Shown in pieces: positions 8,574-17,951 of a stretch of DNA of 64,000 bases. Position 1 is the first letter of the stretch. Every line of letters starts with the position of its first letter. The translations under genes and the position numbers were made by a program. The notes below the pieces were generated by a model. It was not told where the DNA came from. It saw nothing but the letters and a program-made list of their open reading frames with translations, and did not search any database. Source of the stretch: Yoonia sp. SS1-5 (GTDB lineage: Bacteria; Pseudomonadota; Alphaproteobacteria; Rhodobacterales; Rhodobacteraceae); contig NZ_CP151767.2 of the NCBI RefSeq assembly GCF_038443705.2, forward strand, positions 434,001 to 498,000, given 5' to 3'.

Positions 8574-9212
8574 ATGGACAGACGGGGCCTGTTGATCATT
8601 TTGTCATCCCCATCAGGTGCGGGGAAGTCCACGCTGGCTGGCCGATTGCGCGCGTGGGATAACAGCCTGCAATTCTCGGTCTCGGCGACAACACGCGCCC
8701 CGCGCGCGGGCGAGGTCGCGGGCAAGGATTATGTCTTTGTGGATGTGCCGGAGTTTCAAAAGCAGGTGGCGGATGGCGAAATGCTGGAACATGCCAAGGT
8801 GTTCGAGAATTACTACGGGTCGCCCGAAACCCCGGTGCGCGCGGCGATCAATACCGGCCGCGATGTGTTGTTCGACATTGACTGGCAAGGCGCGCAGCAA
8901 ATCAGCAACTCGGCCCTGCAGGAACATGTTCTGTCGATCTTCATTCTGCCCCCGTCCATCGCCGAACTGCACCGCAGGCTTGTCAGCCGTGGGCAGGATG
9001 CCCCGGACGTTATCGAAAGGCGGATGCAGAAAAGCTGGGACGAAATCAGTCATTGGGATGGCTACAATTACGTGCTGATCAATGATGATCTGGACGAAAC
9101 CGAAGAGCGGTTGAAGACCATCATCAGCGCCGAACGCCTGCGCAGATCACAACAACCCGCCCTGGTCGGTCACGTGCGGGCATTGCAGACCGAGTTCGGG
9201 GAAATGGCATGA
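8574..9212 (+). CDS. gmk: Guanylate kinase
   Basis: Phosphorylates GMP to GDP with ATP. At 212 residues it is the usual length. The P-loop [10 protein letters not shown] is at 11-20, followed by the GMP-binding segment ([19 protein letters not shown]) and the lid with DIDWQGAQQ near 100. Essential in most bacteria. It is the middle gene of yicC-gmk-carbonic anhydrase, overlapping the last by four bases. Confidence 0.95.
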   Translation: MDRRGLLIILSSPSGAGKSTLAGRLRAWDNSLQFSVSATTRAPRAGEVAGKDYVFVDVPEFQKQVADGEMLEHAKVFENYYGSPETPVRAAINTGRDVLFDIDWQGAQQISNSALQEHVLSIFILPPSIAELHRRLVSRGQDAPDVIERRMQKSWDEISHWDGYNYVLINDDLDETEERLKTIISAERLRRSQQPALVGHVRALQTEFGEMA

Positions 9213-9730
9213 GCCTGTTTGCCCTCGGTCCGGATCAGCCCGTCGTCGATGCCCAGGCCTGGGTCGCGCCCGGTTGCTACATTATTGGTAAGGTGACGCT
9301 AGGGGCCGGGGCCTCTGTCTGGTTTGGCTCTACGCTGCGTGGCGATAACGAGATGATTACGATAGGGGCGGGCAGTAACGTGCAGGAGAATTGCGTGTTG
9401 CACACCGATATGGGCTATAAGCTGACCATTGGGGAGGGGTGCACCATTGGGCACAAGGCCATGCTGCATGGCTGCACCATCGGCGAAAACAGCCTGATTG
9501 GTATGGGGGCGACGGTGCTGAACGGGGCCCGGATCGGGGCGAATTGCCTGATCGGGGCGGGTGCGCTGATCACCGAAGGCAAGAAAATCCCTGACGGCTC
9601 GCTGGTGATGGGCGCGCCGGGGCGGGTGATCCGGGAACTCGACGACAAGGCAATCGACGGATTGCGGCTATCTGCGCTGCATTACCAAAAGAATGCAGCG
9701 CGGTTCCGGGAAAATCTAAGGCCGGTCTAA
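9209..9730 (+). CDS. Gamma-carbonic-anhydrase family protein
   Basis: A 173-residue left-handed beta-helix protein built from hexapeptide repeats ([30 protein letters not shown]). The three zinc-ligand histidines of the gamma class are present (His 65, 82 and 87 in VLHTD and GHKAMLHG). Members form trimers; many bacterial YrdA/PaaY-type members have weak or unknown activity, so carbonic anhydrase function is not certain. ATG overlaps the gmk stop (ATGA). It meets the next, opposite gene end to end with no gap. Confidence 0.88.
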   Translation: MSLFALGPDQPVVDAQAWVAPGCYIIGKVTLGAGASVWFGSTLRGDNEMITIGAGSNVQENCVLHTDMGYKLTIGEGCTIGHKAMLHGCTIGENSLIGMGATVLNGARIGANCLIGAGALITEGKKIPDGSLVMGAPGRVIRELDDKAIDGLRLSALHYQKNAARFRENLRPV

Positions 9731-10126
9731 CTACTCGCCCGCCATGCGGGGCATCAGCAGCAGGTCGAAATCAAGCTGCGGCGCCAGTGATTTGACCTCG
9801 CGTCGGATCAGTTCGGCATCGGGCAGATCGTCTGCAATGGCCCGATACCGGCCACTGAACCGCAATTCGATCAGTTTCATCGCCACGTCAACGGCATCAA
9901 AATCATCCGCAACAAGCGGTGACAGCACCATATCAGGCGCATTGTCATTCATCACGGCCTCATCAAGGTCGCTTACCGCGACAAAGTCAAAGCCATCAAG
10001 TGGTGGAACAACACGTCCCTGTGCCTTCCATCTTTCAAGATCGCCGATCACGAGCGTTTTGCTTTGCAACTCGTGCAATTCTTCTGCAAATTCGATCTGC
10101 CGGTTCTGTCCCGTTTGACCTGCCAT
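9731..10126 (-). CDS. Conserved hypothetical protein, receiver-like fold possible
   Basis: A 131-residue soluble acidic protein without signal peptide. The pattern LVIGD near 27, FDFVAVSDLDEAV near 45, DMVLSPLV near 65 and a central stretch with alternating beta/alpha character is loosely like a degenerate receiver domain, but the phosphoacceptor and Lys are not clear. It faces the carbonic-anhydrase gene (stops adjacent) and is divergent from phoR by 260 bases. I do not recognise it as a named family. Confidence 0.65.
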   Translation of the reverse strand: MAGQTGQNRQIEFAEELHELQSKTLVIGDLERWKAQGRVVPPLDGFDFVAVSDLDEAVMNDNAPDMVLSPLVADDFDAVDVAMKLIELRFSGRYRAIADDLPDAELIRREVKSLAPQLDFDLLLMPRMAGE

Positions 10127-10386
10127 TTATGTTACCATCTCATTCGCTAGGTTGTTTGGTCATTCCTGAAATCAACGCGGGGTAGGTCAGGAATGTTCCG
10201 ACCCGGAAAAAAGAATTGCTGCGAAAATTCCACTATTTTGGCAAAAAAATGTACTAAGTCGCGGGAAAGGGGCGGATTTTTCACCTGTCGAAATAATTTG
10301 CGGATCTGGATGGATTGTCACCCTTTACAAAAGTTGGATATTCCGGCCACCGCGCCACGACCCCGCATTTGACATGAGTAAGCAGA

Positions 10387-11424
10387 ATGGCCTCTGACCA
10401 TATCCCGGAGATTATCGACGCGCTTCCGGCGCCCACCATAGTGATCAATGCAGATCAGCGTGTGCATGCAACCAACCCACCTGCTGACGCGCTGTTGGGG
10501 GCAGGTCTTGTGGGGAAACACTATATCGCTGCCCTGCGTCAGCCTGCCTTGCTGGATGCGATCGGCACTGTGAGCGGCGGGGTCGGACCTGTGCAGACGC
10601 GCTATGCAACGCGGGACGGCACCAAGGACACGACCTACAGTGTCATGGTTGCTGCGGCCGGGCCGTACACGATCTTGTCCTTTGTGGATCAGACGGCCTC
10701 CGAGGATGCCAACAAGATGCGCCGGGATTTTGTCGCCAATGTCAGCCATGAATTGCGCACGCCGCTGACCGCCTTGCTGGGATTTATCCAGACCTTGGGC
10801 GGGGCGGCACGCAACGACCCTGATGCGCGCGAGCGTTTCCTCGGCATCATGGCGCGCGAGGCCAACCGCATGACACGGCTTGTCGACGATCTGCTGTCAC
10901 TGAGCAGGGTAGAGGAAGATGAACGTATCCGCCCGAAAACATCTGTCGAAATGGGGCGTCTTTTATCGTCTGTCATCAAAGGGTTGGAGCCGCAGATCAC
11001 CGATGCGGGCGTCACGGTCGAACTGGATGTGCAAACCCCTGTTGAGACCGTGCCCGGCGATGCCGGTCAGCTGATACAGGTGTTCACCAATCTTGTCGAA
11101 AACAGCATCAAATATGGCGGGCAGGGCAGCACGGTGCGGGTCACGCAAGAGCCGCGGACCCATCACGCGCGCCTGCGTGCGGATGGCGTGCTGATCAAGG
11201 TCAGCGATGATGGTGAAGGGATCGCATCGCACCATCTGGCCCGGCTGACTGAAAGGTTTTACAGGGTCGACAATCACAGATCGCGCGAGGTGGGCGGGAC
11301 CGGCCTTGGCCTTGCCATCGTCAAACATATCATCAACCGTCATCGGGGGCGTTTGATCATTGAAAGTGAGCTGGGCAAGGGGACGGATATCAGTGTGATC
11401 CTGCCCTCTGATCCGCTGTCATAA
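10387..11424 (+). CDS. phoR: Phosphate-regulon sensor histidine kinase
   Basis: A 345-residue kinase: PAS-like domain at 5-100, HisKA with phosphoacceptor His 121 in VSHELRTPLTALLGF, and HATPase with N-box FTNLVENSIKYG, G1 DDGEGI and G2 GGTGLGLAIVKHI. It has no clear membrane segment, unlike E. coli PhoR, so it would rely on the PstSCAB-PhoU complex for location. Called PhoR because it stands directly before pstSCAB-phoU-phoB. The last codons form the first unit of a Pho box. It would phosphorylate PhoB under phosphate limitation. Confidence 0.9.
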   Translation: MASDHIPEIIDALPAPTIVINADQRVHATNPPADALLGAGLVGKHYIAALRQPALLDAIGTVSGGVGPVQTRYATRDGTKDTTYSVMVAAAGPYTILSFVDQTASEDANKMRRDFVANVSHELRTPLTALLGFIQTLGGAARNDPDARERFLGIMAREANRMTRLVDDLLSLSRVEEDERIRPKTSVEMGRLLSSVIKGLEPQITDAGVTVELDVQTPVETVPGDAGQLIQVFTNLVENSIKYGGQGSTVRVTQEPRTHHARLRADGVLIKVSDDGEGIASHHLARLTERFYRVDNHRSREVGGTGLGLAIVKHIINRHRGRLIIESELGKGTDISVILPSDPLS

Positions 11425-11448
11425 AACTTTTACACAACTGTCACAAAA
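11416..11448 (+). promoter_or_regulatory. Three-unit Pho box before pstS
   Basis: Three 7-bp units spaced exactly 11 bp apart, each followed by four A-rich bases: CTGTCAT (11416-11422), CTTTTAC (11427-11433) and CTGTCAC (11438-11444). Units 1 and 3 match the PhoB consensus (CTGTCAT/C); unit 2 is degenerate. Unit 1 overlaps the last sense codons and stop of phoR. PhoB binding here would induce pstS and the genes after it, including phoB. Confidence 0.8.
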
Positions 11449-11529
11449 GGGTTTTGTCCACTTCGTAGGAGGGCGCCAACGGTCACGCGGCTCGCGCGTG
11501 ATCGCATGTTGACTGACAGGAGATTATTG

Positions 11530-12564
11530 ATGTCGATCATGAAACTGACTGCGACAACCGCAGCAATCGCGCTGATGACAACTGCCGCTGCCGCCCGTGA
11601 CAATGTGCAGGTTGCCGGCTCTTCCACGGTGCTGCCCTATGCGGCCATCGTCGCCGAGATTTTTGGCGAAAACTTTGACTTTCCAACACCCGTGATCGAA
11701 TCTGGCGGATCATCTGCCGGGTTGAAGCGTTTCTGCGAAGGCGTTGGTGAAAACACCATCGACATCGCAAATGCATCGCGCGCGATCAAATCATCCGAAG
11801 TGGCGGCCTGCGCCGAAGCTGGCGTGACTGACATCATCGAAGTCCGTATCGGTTATGACGGCATCGTCTTCGCCTCTGACATCAACGGGAACGGCTTCGC
11901 GTTCACACCCGAAGACTGGTACAAGGCGCTGGCCAACGAGCATTTCATTGATGGTGAACTGGCCGCAAACACATTTACATCCTGGAACGAAGTCAATCCG
12001 GACTTCCCCGATCAGCCGATCCAGGCCTTCATCCCCGGCACCAAGCACGGCACACGTGAAGTGTTTGAGGAAAAAGTGATCCTGGCAGGCTGCGAAGAAG
12101 GTGGGTTCTTCCAGGCGATGCTGGATGCCGGTGTTGATGAAGACACTGCCGAAGGCAAATGCATGGCGATCCGCACCGATGGCCGGTCTGTCGATATCGA
12201 CGGTGACTACACCGAAACGCTGGCCCGGATCGAGGCTGATACAAACGGCATCGGCGTCTTTGGTCTGTCATTCTACGAAAACAACACCGACAAGCTGCAG
12301 GTTGCGACAATGTCCGACGTCGTGCCAAGCACGGATACGATTGCATCCGGCGACTATCCGGTGTCGCGTCCGCTCTATTTCTACATCAAGGCGGCCCATA
12401 TCGGTGTGATCCCTGGCGTCAAGGAATTCGCGGAATTCTTCGTCTCTGACGATATCGCGGGCCCTGACGGCCCATTGGCCGAATATGGTCTGGTATCCGA
12501 TCCAGAGCTGGCCAATGTGCAGGAAACAGTCTCGAGCGAAGTCGTGATGGGCTCGGGCACCTAA
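11530..12564 (+). CDS. pstS: Phosphate ABC transporter substrate-binding protein
   Basis: Periplasmic phosphate-binding protein of 344 residues. Signal peptide MSIMKLTATTAAIALMTTAAAA, then VQVAGSSTVLPYA (phosphate-loop start) and the SGGSSAGLKRFC segment typical of PstS. AGGAG lies seven bases before the ATG at 11530, which is preferred over an ATG at 11506. It is the first gene of the phosphate-inducible unit and is followed by a hairpin before pstC. Confidence 0.93.
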   Translation: MSIMKLTATTAAIALMTTAAAARDNVQVAGSSTVLPYAAIVAEIFGENFDFPTPVIESGGSSAGLKRFCEGVGENTIDIANASRAIKSSEVAACAEAGVTDIIEVRIGYDGIVFASDINGNGFAFTPEDWYKALANEHFIDGELAANTFTSWNEVNPDFPDQPIQAFIPGTKHGTREVFEEKVILAGCEEGGFFQAMLDAGVDEDTAEGKCMAIRTDGRSVDIDGDYTETLARIEADTNGIGVFGLSFYENNTDKLQVATMSDVVPSTDTIASGDYPVSRPLYFYIKAAHIGVIPGVKEFAEFFVSDDIAGPDGPLAEYGLVSDPELANVQETVSSEVVMGSGT

Positions 12565-12578
12565 GCGCTATACAATCG

Positions 12579-12605
12579 CGGAGGTGCCTGTTTCGGGCGC
12601 CTCCG
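12579..12605 (+). terminator. Stem-loop between pstS and pstC
   Basis: Arms CGGAGGTGCC (12579-12588) and GGCGCCTCCG (12596-12605) form a 10-bp stem with one G-T pair and a seven-base loop. No T-tract follows directly. Likely an mRNA stabiliser or weak attenuator that raises PstS over the membrane components. Confidence 0.6.
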
Positions 12606-12634
12606 ACCCCCTTACAATTCTTAGGGTCTTTGCC

Positions 12635-13837
12635 ATGCAATCGCTGATGCCATCACTTCTGGTCGTCCTTGTTCTGGCTGTTACAGGCTATTTCATTGCA
12701 AAATCTCGCGCGTTGAAAGTTGCCGATGGCGACATCCGCACACTTGTCTCGCTACCCAAACAACATGGCCTGAATACGCTGATGGCAACGCTGGTTCCGC
12801 CTTTCGCGGCGGTGTTGCTGATTGCGCTGTATCTGCGGCTGACGGATGGTGAAGGGTCGTGGTTTGTCGGGCTGCTGATGGTGGCACTGGGGATCACGGG
12901 CTGTGCGCTGTCATTGATCGGGATCCGGAAAGAAACCCGCGCCCGCACCATGGCCGAGCGCTGGATCCTCGGGTTGCTGATTTTTGCCTCATCCGTCGCC
13001 ATCATGACCACCGTCGGCATCGTCATGTCGATGCTGTTTGAGACGGCAAATTTCTTTGGCCAGTACCGCTGGCAGGATTTCTTCTTTTCGACCAATTGGT
13101 CACCGAATTTCCGTGGTGATTCCGATCTGGGCATCCTGCCGCTCTTGTGGGGGACGCTCTATGTCAGCTTTATCGCGCTGGCATTTGCAGTGCCGGTGGG
13201 GCTGTTCGCTGCGATCTACCTGTCTGAATATGCCGGGCGGCGGATGCGATCTGTGGCCAAGCCCGCAATCGAAGTGCTGGCGGGTATCCCGACCATTGTT
13301 TACGGCCTCTTTGCCTTGTTCATCGTTGGGCCGGGATTGCGCGATTATTTCGCCGCGCCCATGGGGTTAGGGGAAAGTGCGCTATCGGTGATGACGGCCG
13401 GATTGGTGATGGGGATCATGCTGATCCCGTTCGTCAGTTCGTTGTCCGACGATATCATCAACGCAGTTCCACAGGCGATGCGCGATGGCTCGCTTGGTCT
13501 AGGGGCCACAAAGTCGGAAACCATCCGGCAGGTTGTCGTGCCGGCAGCACTGCCCGGCATTATCGGGGCGATCCTATTGGCCGCGTCACGCGCGATTGGC
13601 GAGACGATGATTGTGGTTCTGGGGGCAGGGGCCGCGGCCCGCTTATCGCTGAACCCGTTTGAAGCGATGACAACGGTGACGGTCAAGATCGTCAGCCAGT
13701 TGACCGGGGACACGGATTTCGCCAGCCCCGAAACCCTTGTGGCATTCGCGCTTGGCCTGACGCTGTTTGCGATCACGCTGGGTCTGAACGTCTTTGCCCT
13801 CTACATCGTGCGCAAATACCGGGAGCAGTACGAATGA
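12635..13837 (+). CDS. pstC: Phosphate ABC transporter permease PstC
   Basis: About 400 residues from the ATG at 12635, preceded by AGGGT; an upstream start at 12584 would add residues covering the hairpin and is less likely. It has two N-terminal membrane segments before the permease core, longer than E. coli PstC, as usual in Alphaproteobacteria. The permease core has the conserved EAA loop (AMRDGSLGLGATKSETIRQVVVPAALPGI) near residue 290. Forms the channel with PstA. Confidence 0.92.
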   Translation: MQSLMPSLLVVLVLAVTGYFIAKSRALKVADGDIRTLVSLPKQHGLNTLMATLVPPFAAVLLIALYLRLTDGEGSWFVGLLMVALGITGCALSLIGIRKETRARTMAERWILGLLIFASSVAIMTTVGIVMSMLFETANFFGQYRWQDFFFSTNWSPNFRGDSDLGILPLLWGTLYVSFIALAFAVPVGLFAAIYLSEYAGRRMRSVAKPAIEVLAGIPTIVYGLFALFIVGPGLRDYFAAPMGLGESALSVMTAGLVMGIMLIPFVSSLSDDIINAVPQAMRDGSLGLGATKSETIRQVVVPAALPGIIGAILLAASRAIGETMIVVLGAGAAARLSLNPFEAMTTVTVKIVSQLTGDTDFASPETLVAFALGLTLFAITLGLNVFALYIVRKYREQYE

Positions 13838-15153
13838 CCTCATCCTTGCTCAAATTTGATGCGCGCACCAAAAAGCGCAACGCAGCCGAAAAACGGTTCA
13901 AGGCTTACGGGCTGTCTGCGATCATCATTGCGATGCTGGCGCTGGTTTTCCTGCTGGGATCGGTCCTGTCTAACGGGCTGAGCGCGTTTCAGCAGACCTA
14001 TATCGCGCTGGACGTCACCTTGCCGGAAGAAAAGCTGGATAAATCCGGGGTGCGGGATCTGGAAGTCATGTCCAAGGTCACGACAATCGGCTATGCGCCA
14101 GTGCTGCGCGATGCGCTGATTGCGAAACTGGCCGAACTTGGGATTAAAACAACCCTGTCCAACAAGGAAATCGGCAACATGATTTCCAAGGAAGCAGCTG
14201 CAACCGTCAGGAACCGTGTGCTGGCCAACCCCGATCTGGTTGGCACAACCGTACCGTTTGATGTGCTGGCCTCGGGTCGGATTGACGGGTTGTTCAAGGG
14301 GCGCGTCACAATGGAAAGTGCCGCCCTTGACGGCAATACCTCGCCCGAGGCGTTGATGGCCGCACAGGCCCTGGCCGATGCAGGCGTGATCGAAACCAAG
14401 TTCAACTGGAACTTCTTTGCCTGGCCGGACGCATCCGATCAACGGCCCGAGGCCGCCGGGCTGGGGGTGGCCATACTGGGCTCGCTTTACATGATGGCCG
14501 TGGTGCTTTGCCTTGCGCTGCCAATCGGGGTGGCGTCATCCATCTATCTTGAAGAATTCGCGCCAAAGAACCGGTGGACGGACATTATCGAGGTCAACAT
14601 CTCGAACCTTGCCGCGGTACCGTCAATTGTCTTTGGTATCTTGGGTCTGGCGATTTTCATCAACTTCATGGAACTGAACCAGTCCTCCCCGCTGGTGGGC
14701 GGTCTGGTGCTGACATTGATGACCCTGCCCACGATCATCATCTCGACCCGGGCAGCGTTGAAATCTGTCCCGCCCTCCATTCGTGATGCGGCATTGGGGG
14801 TGGGGGCGTCCAAGATGCAATCGGTGTTTCACCATGTCTTGCCGCTTGCCGCACCTGGCATTCTGACCGGTACGATTATCGGGCTCGCACAGGCGCTGGG
14901 TGAGACAGCACCGCTTTTGCTGATCGGGATGGTCGCCTTTGTGCGCGAATACCCGGCCGCATTCACGCCCGAGGCCGGACTATTCGGCGAAGCGGCGACA
15001 GCCCTGCCTGTGCAGGTCTTTAACTGGACACAACGTTCTGACCCAGCGTTCTTTGAGCGGGCCTTTGCGGCAGTGATCACATTGCTTGTGTTTCTTCTGA
15101 TAATGAACGCGGTCGCCATTTTCTTGCGCCGCAAATTTGAGCGGCGGTGGTAG
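13834..15153 (+). CDS. pstA: Phosphate ABC transporter permease PstA (long N-terminal domain)
   Basis: A 439-residue permease with a membrane segment near 30-50, then a periplasmic region of about 140 residues (DUF3333-type extension found in alphaproteobacterial PstA) before the five- to six-helix permease core. The EAA loop is '[28 protein letters not shown]'. ATG overlaps the pstC stop (ATGA). It would form the channel with PstC. Confidence 0.93.
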   Translation: MTSSLLKFDARTKKRNAAEKRFKAYGLSAIIIAMLALVFLLGSVLSNGLSAFQQTYIALDVTLPEEKLDKSGVRDLEVMSKVTTIGYAPVLRDALIAKLAELGIKTTLSNKEIGNMISKEAAATVRNRVLANPDLVGTTVPFDVLASGRIDGLFKGRVTMESAALDGNTSPEALMAAQALADAGVIETKFNWNFFAWPDASDQRPEAAGLGVAILGSLYMMAVVLCLALPIGVASSIYLEEFAPKNRWTDIIEVNISNLAAVPSIVFGILGLAIFINFMELNQSSPLVGGLVLTLMTLPTIIISTRAALKSVPPSIRDAALGVGASKMQSVFHHVLPLAAPGILTGTIIGLAQALGETAPLLLIGMVAFVREYPAAFTPEAGLFGEAATALPVQVFNWTQRSDPAFFERAFAAVITLLVFLLIMNAVAIFLRRKFERRW

Positions 15154-15160
15154 GAGAGCT

Positions 15161-15964
15161 ATGTTGGACGACAGATATCACGCGGACCGGGCAGCAAGTA
15201 TTATGCAAGACATCAAGATCAAGGCCAAGAACGTGCAGGTCCACTATGGTGAGACCCATGCCATCAAGGACGTGAATGTCGAGATTGCGGACAAGACCGT
15301 AACGGCCTTTATCGGCCCGTCCGGTTGCGGCAAGTCGACATTCCTGCGTTGCCTGAACCGGATGAATGACACAATCGACATCTGTCGTGTGCAAGGCGAC
15401 ATCCAGATCGACGGTGAAGACATCTATGACCCAAAGGTGGACCCCGTCCAGCTGCGGGCCAAGGTCGGGATGGTGTTTCAAAAGCCCAACCCGTTCCCCA
15501 AGTCGATCTACGATAATGTCGCTTACGGCCCCAAGATCCACGGGCTGGCCCGCAACAAGGCCGAGCTGGACGAGATTGTCGAGAAATCCCTGCGCAAGGC
15601 TGCGTTGTGGACCGAAGCCAAGGACCGCCTTGATGCGCCCGGCACGGGCCTGTCCGGCGGGCAGCAGCAGCGCCTTTGCATCGCGCGTGCCATCGCTACA
15701 GCGCCCCAGGTGTTGTTGATGGATGAACCATGTTCCGCACTGGACCCGATTGCGACGGCACAGGTTGAGGAACTGATTGACGAGCTGCGCCAAAGCTTTT
15801 CGGTGGTCATCGTGACACACTCCATGCAGCAGGCCGCCCGCGTCAGTCAAAGGACCGCGTTCTTCCACCTTGGCAATCTGGTGGAATATGACGAGACCGA
15901 CAAGATTTTCACCAACCCCGAAGATGAGCGGACGGAAAGCTATATTTCCGGACGGATCGGCTAG
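15161..15964 (+). CDS. pstB: Phosphate ABC transporter ATPase
   Basis: A 267-residue ATPase with Walker [10 protein letters not shown] near 43, the PstB-typical Q-loop [15 protein letters not shown], signature [14 protein letters not shown], Walker [14 protein letters not shown] and switch VTHSM. ATG at 15161 follows AGGAG at four bases; an alternative internal start MQDIKIKAK lies 14 residues in. Energises phosphate import with PstC/PstA. Confidence 0.95.
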   Translation: MLDDRYHADRAASIMQDIKIKAKNVQVHYGETHAIKDVNVEIADKTVTAFIGPSGCGKSTFLRCLNRMNDTIDICRVQGDIQIDGEDIYDPKVDPVQLRAKVGMVFQKPNPFPKSIYDNVAYGPKIHGLARNKAELDEIVEKSLRKAALWTEAKDRLDAPGTGLSGGQQQRLCIARAIATAPQVLLMDEPCSALDPIATAQVEELIDELRQSFSVVIVTHSMQQAARVSQRTAFFHLGNLVEYDETDKIFTNPEDERTESYISGRIG

Positions 15965-15973
15965 GATTCAGAC

Positions 15974-16684
15974 ATGAATGAACAGCATATTTCATCGGCC
16001 TATGACCGCGATCTCGAGGCGATCACAGCCCTGATCATGAAAATGGGCGGCCTTGTTGAAGAGGCGATCATCAAGGCGGCCAAGTCCTTGGCGCAACGCG
16101 ATGTGGAACTGGCCGAGGAGGTCCGAAAAGGGGACAAGGCGATTGACGCCCTCGAAGTGCAGATCAACGAAGAGGCGGCCCGTACAATTGCGCTGCGCGC
16201 CCCTGTCTCCAAGGATTTGCGGTCCGTGCTGACCGTGCTGCGGCTTGCAGCCTCGCTCGAACGGATTGGCGACTACGCCAAGAACATTGCCAAGCGCACA
16301 TCCGTGCTGGTCGATATGGCGCCGGTCAACGGCAGTGACGCGGCTTTGCGGCGGATGGCCCGCGAGGTTGAACAGATGCTCAAGGATACGCTTGATGCCT
16401 ATCTGCGCTATGATGCGGAGCTTGCCGAAGACGTCCGTCAGCGCGACCACGAGGTCGACCAGATGTATAACGCGCTGTTTCGGGAATTCCTGACATTCAT
16501 GATGGAAGATCCGCGCAACATCACCGCCTGCATGCATCTGCATTTCATGGCCAAGAATATCGAACGCATGGGCGACCTGACCACGAATATGGCCGAACAG
16601 GTGATCTATCTGGTCACCGGCGAAATGCCCGACGAAGCCCGCCCAAAAGGCGACAAAACCGCATATGTGACTGACCCGAGTTAA
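15974..16684 (+). CDS. phoU: Phosphate signalling protein PhoU
   Basis: A 236-residue all-helical protein of two PhoU repeats. Conserved metal-contact motifs E..RIGDYAKNIAKR (near 95) and E.MGDLTTNMAEQ (near 200) are both present. It couples the Pst transporter to PhoR and keeps the pathway off when phosphate is plentiful. It lies nine bases after pstB and five before phoB. Confidence 0.95.
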   Translation: MNEQHISSAYDRDLEAITALIMKMGGLVEEAIIKAAKSLAQRDVELAEEVRKGDKAIDALEVQINEEAARTIALRAPVSKDLRSVLTVLRLAASLERIGDYAKNIAKRTSVLVDMAPVNGSDAALRRMAREVEQMLKDTLDAYLRYDAELAEDVRQRDHEVDQMYNALFREFLTFMMEDPRNITACMHLHFMAKNIERMGDLTTNMAEQVIYLVTGEMPDEARPKGDKTAYVTDPS

Positions 16685-16689
16685 CAGCA

Positions 16690-17376
16690 ATGACCCAACA
16701 GCCCCATGTTCTGATTGTCGAAGATGAGGATGCCCAACGCGAGGTATTGGCCTATAATCTTGAGGCTGAAGGCTTTCGTGTCAGCCGGGCCGAAAATGGC
16801 GAAGAGGCCTTGATCTGTGTCGAGGAAGACGCGCCTGATGTGATGGTGCTGGACTGGATGATGCCCTATCTTTCGGGGATCGAAGTTTGCCGCCGGATCA
16901 AGATGAAACCCGAAACCCGCGGTATTCCGATCATCATGCTGTCCGCCCGGTCTGAAGAGGTCGACAAGGTGCGTGGGCTGGAAACCGGCGCTGATGATTA
17001 TGTGGTCAAGCCGTATTCCGTGTCTGAATTGATGGCCCGTGTGCGCACGCAGCTGCGCCGGGTGCGTCCGGCGACGGTTGGTCAGGTCCTGACATTTGAC
17101 GACATTGTGCTGGATGCCGAAACGCATCGTGTCACGCGCGGCGACAATGCACTCAAGCTCGGCCCGACAGAATTTCGCCTGCTGACCACATTCATGGAAA
17201 AACCCGGCCGCGTCTGGTCGCGCGATACTTTGCTTGATCGGGTCTGGGGGCGGGATATTTATGTCGATACCCGCACGGTTGATGTCCATGTTGGTCGGCT
17301 GCGTAAGGTGTTGACGCAATTTGGCGGCGAAGATCCGGTACGCACCGTGCGCGGCGCAGGATATGCGCTGGGGTAA
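16690..17376 (+). CDS. phoB: Phosphate-regulon response regulator
   Basis: A 228-residue OmpR/PhoB-type regulator: receiver domain with acidic pair ED at 11-12, phosphoacceptor Asp 55 (VLDWMMPY), Lys in VVKPYS, and a C-terminal winged helix ending with the KPGRVWSRDTLLDRVWG recognition part and the R-T-V-D-V-H-V-G-R-L-R-K motif. It is the last gene behind the Pho box, so its own synthesis should rise under phosphate limitation, whereas phoR lies before the box. Confidence 0.94.
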   Translation: MTQQPHVLIVEDEDAQREVLAYNLEAEGFRVSRAENGEEALICVEEDAPDVMVLDWMMPYLSGIEVCRRIKMKPETRGIPIIMLSARSEEVDKVRGLETGADDYVVKPYSVSELMARVRTQLRRVRPATVGQVLTFDDIVLDAETHRVTRGDNALKLGPTEFRLLTTFMEKPGRVWSRDTLLDRVWGRDIYVDTRTVDVHVGRLRKVLTQFGGEDPVRTVRGAGYALG

Positions 17377-17434
17377 GAACGTTCCGTCCCACGTTGTGAA
17401 CGGCGGCCATGGCTTATCGGCACGCGCCTATTCG

Positions 17435-17809
17435 TTAGGCTAGGCCAGATGCGATCCACCAGATGTTGCCACAGGGGTCCTTTATGCCGGCCATCCGCTC
17501 GCCATGCGGTCGGTCATTCGGCGTCATGACCGATGTCGCACCAAGCCCCATCGCAATCGCATAAGTCTTATCCGCGTCATCGACCGAGATATGCATCTGG
17601 GACAGGTTGGCAGGATAGTCATCGGTGCTTTCATTCAACATAATCAATGAGTTGCCGACCGTCATACGCGCATGCTGAACGGTGTTGTCATCGTACCGGT
17701 CCAGCTTGACCACCTTTGCGCCAAACGCTGCGGTCAGAAAGCCCATCAGGCGATCTGCATTCTGCACCGTGAAATATGGGGTGATTGTTTGTTGAACTGC
17801 ATCGGACAT
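17435..17809 (-). CDS. VOC-family (glyoxalase/PhnB-like) protein
   Basis: A 124-residue single-domain protein of the vicinal-oxygen-chelate fold, PhnB-like subgroup: ITPYFTVQNADRLMGFLTAAFGA at the start, QHARMTVGNSLIMLNE in the middle, 'MHISVDDADKTY' and a C-terminal DPCGNIWWIA. Such proteins range from resistance to metal-dependent enzymes; the substrate cannot be told. Convergent with phoB. Confidence 0.85.
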   Translation of the reverse strand: MSDAVQQTITPYFTVQNADRLMGFLTAAFGAKVVKLDRYDDNTVQHARMTVGNSLIMLNESTDDYPANLSQMHISVDDADKTYAIAMGLGATSVMTPNDRPHGERMAGIKDPCGNIWWIASGLA

Positions 17810-17951
17810 GTCATCATTGCCTGCCAGTTTCGATCAGATTGGTTTGCGCAATCTGGCAGACACAGTCGAAGGCCGCAATGTCCTGCCTCGCACCAGTTAC
17901 CACGTCCGGTCTCCGTGCGCATGACTACGCTTGCAATCAATGTGCATCGGT

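Noticed and set aside
10127..10386. Possible Pho box before phoR
   Set aside because: Words such as TTGTCAC occur, but no pair at 11-bp pitch was found, unlike the clear box before pstS.
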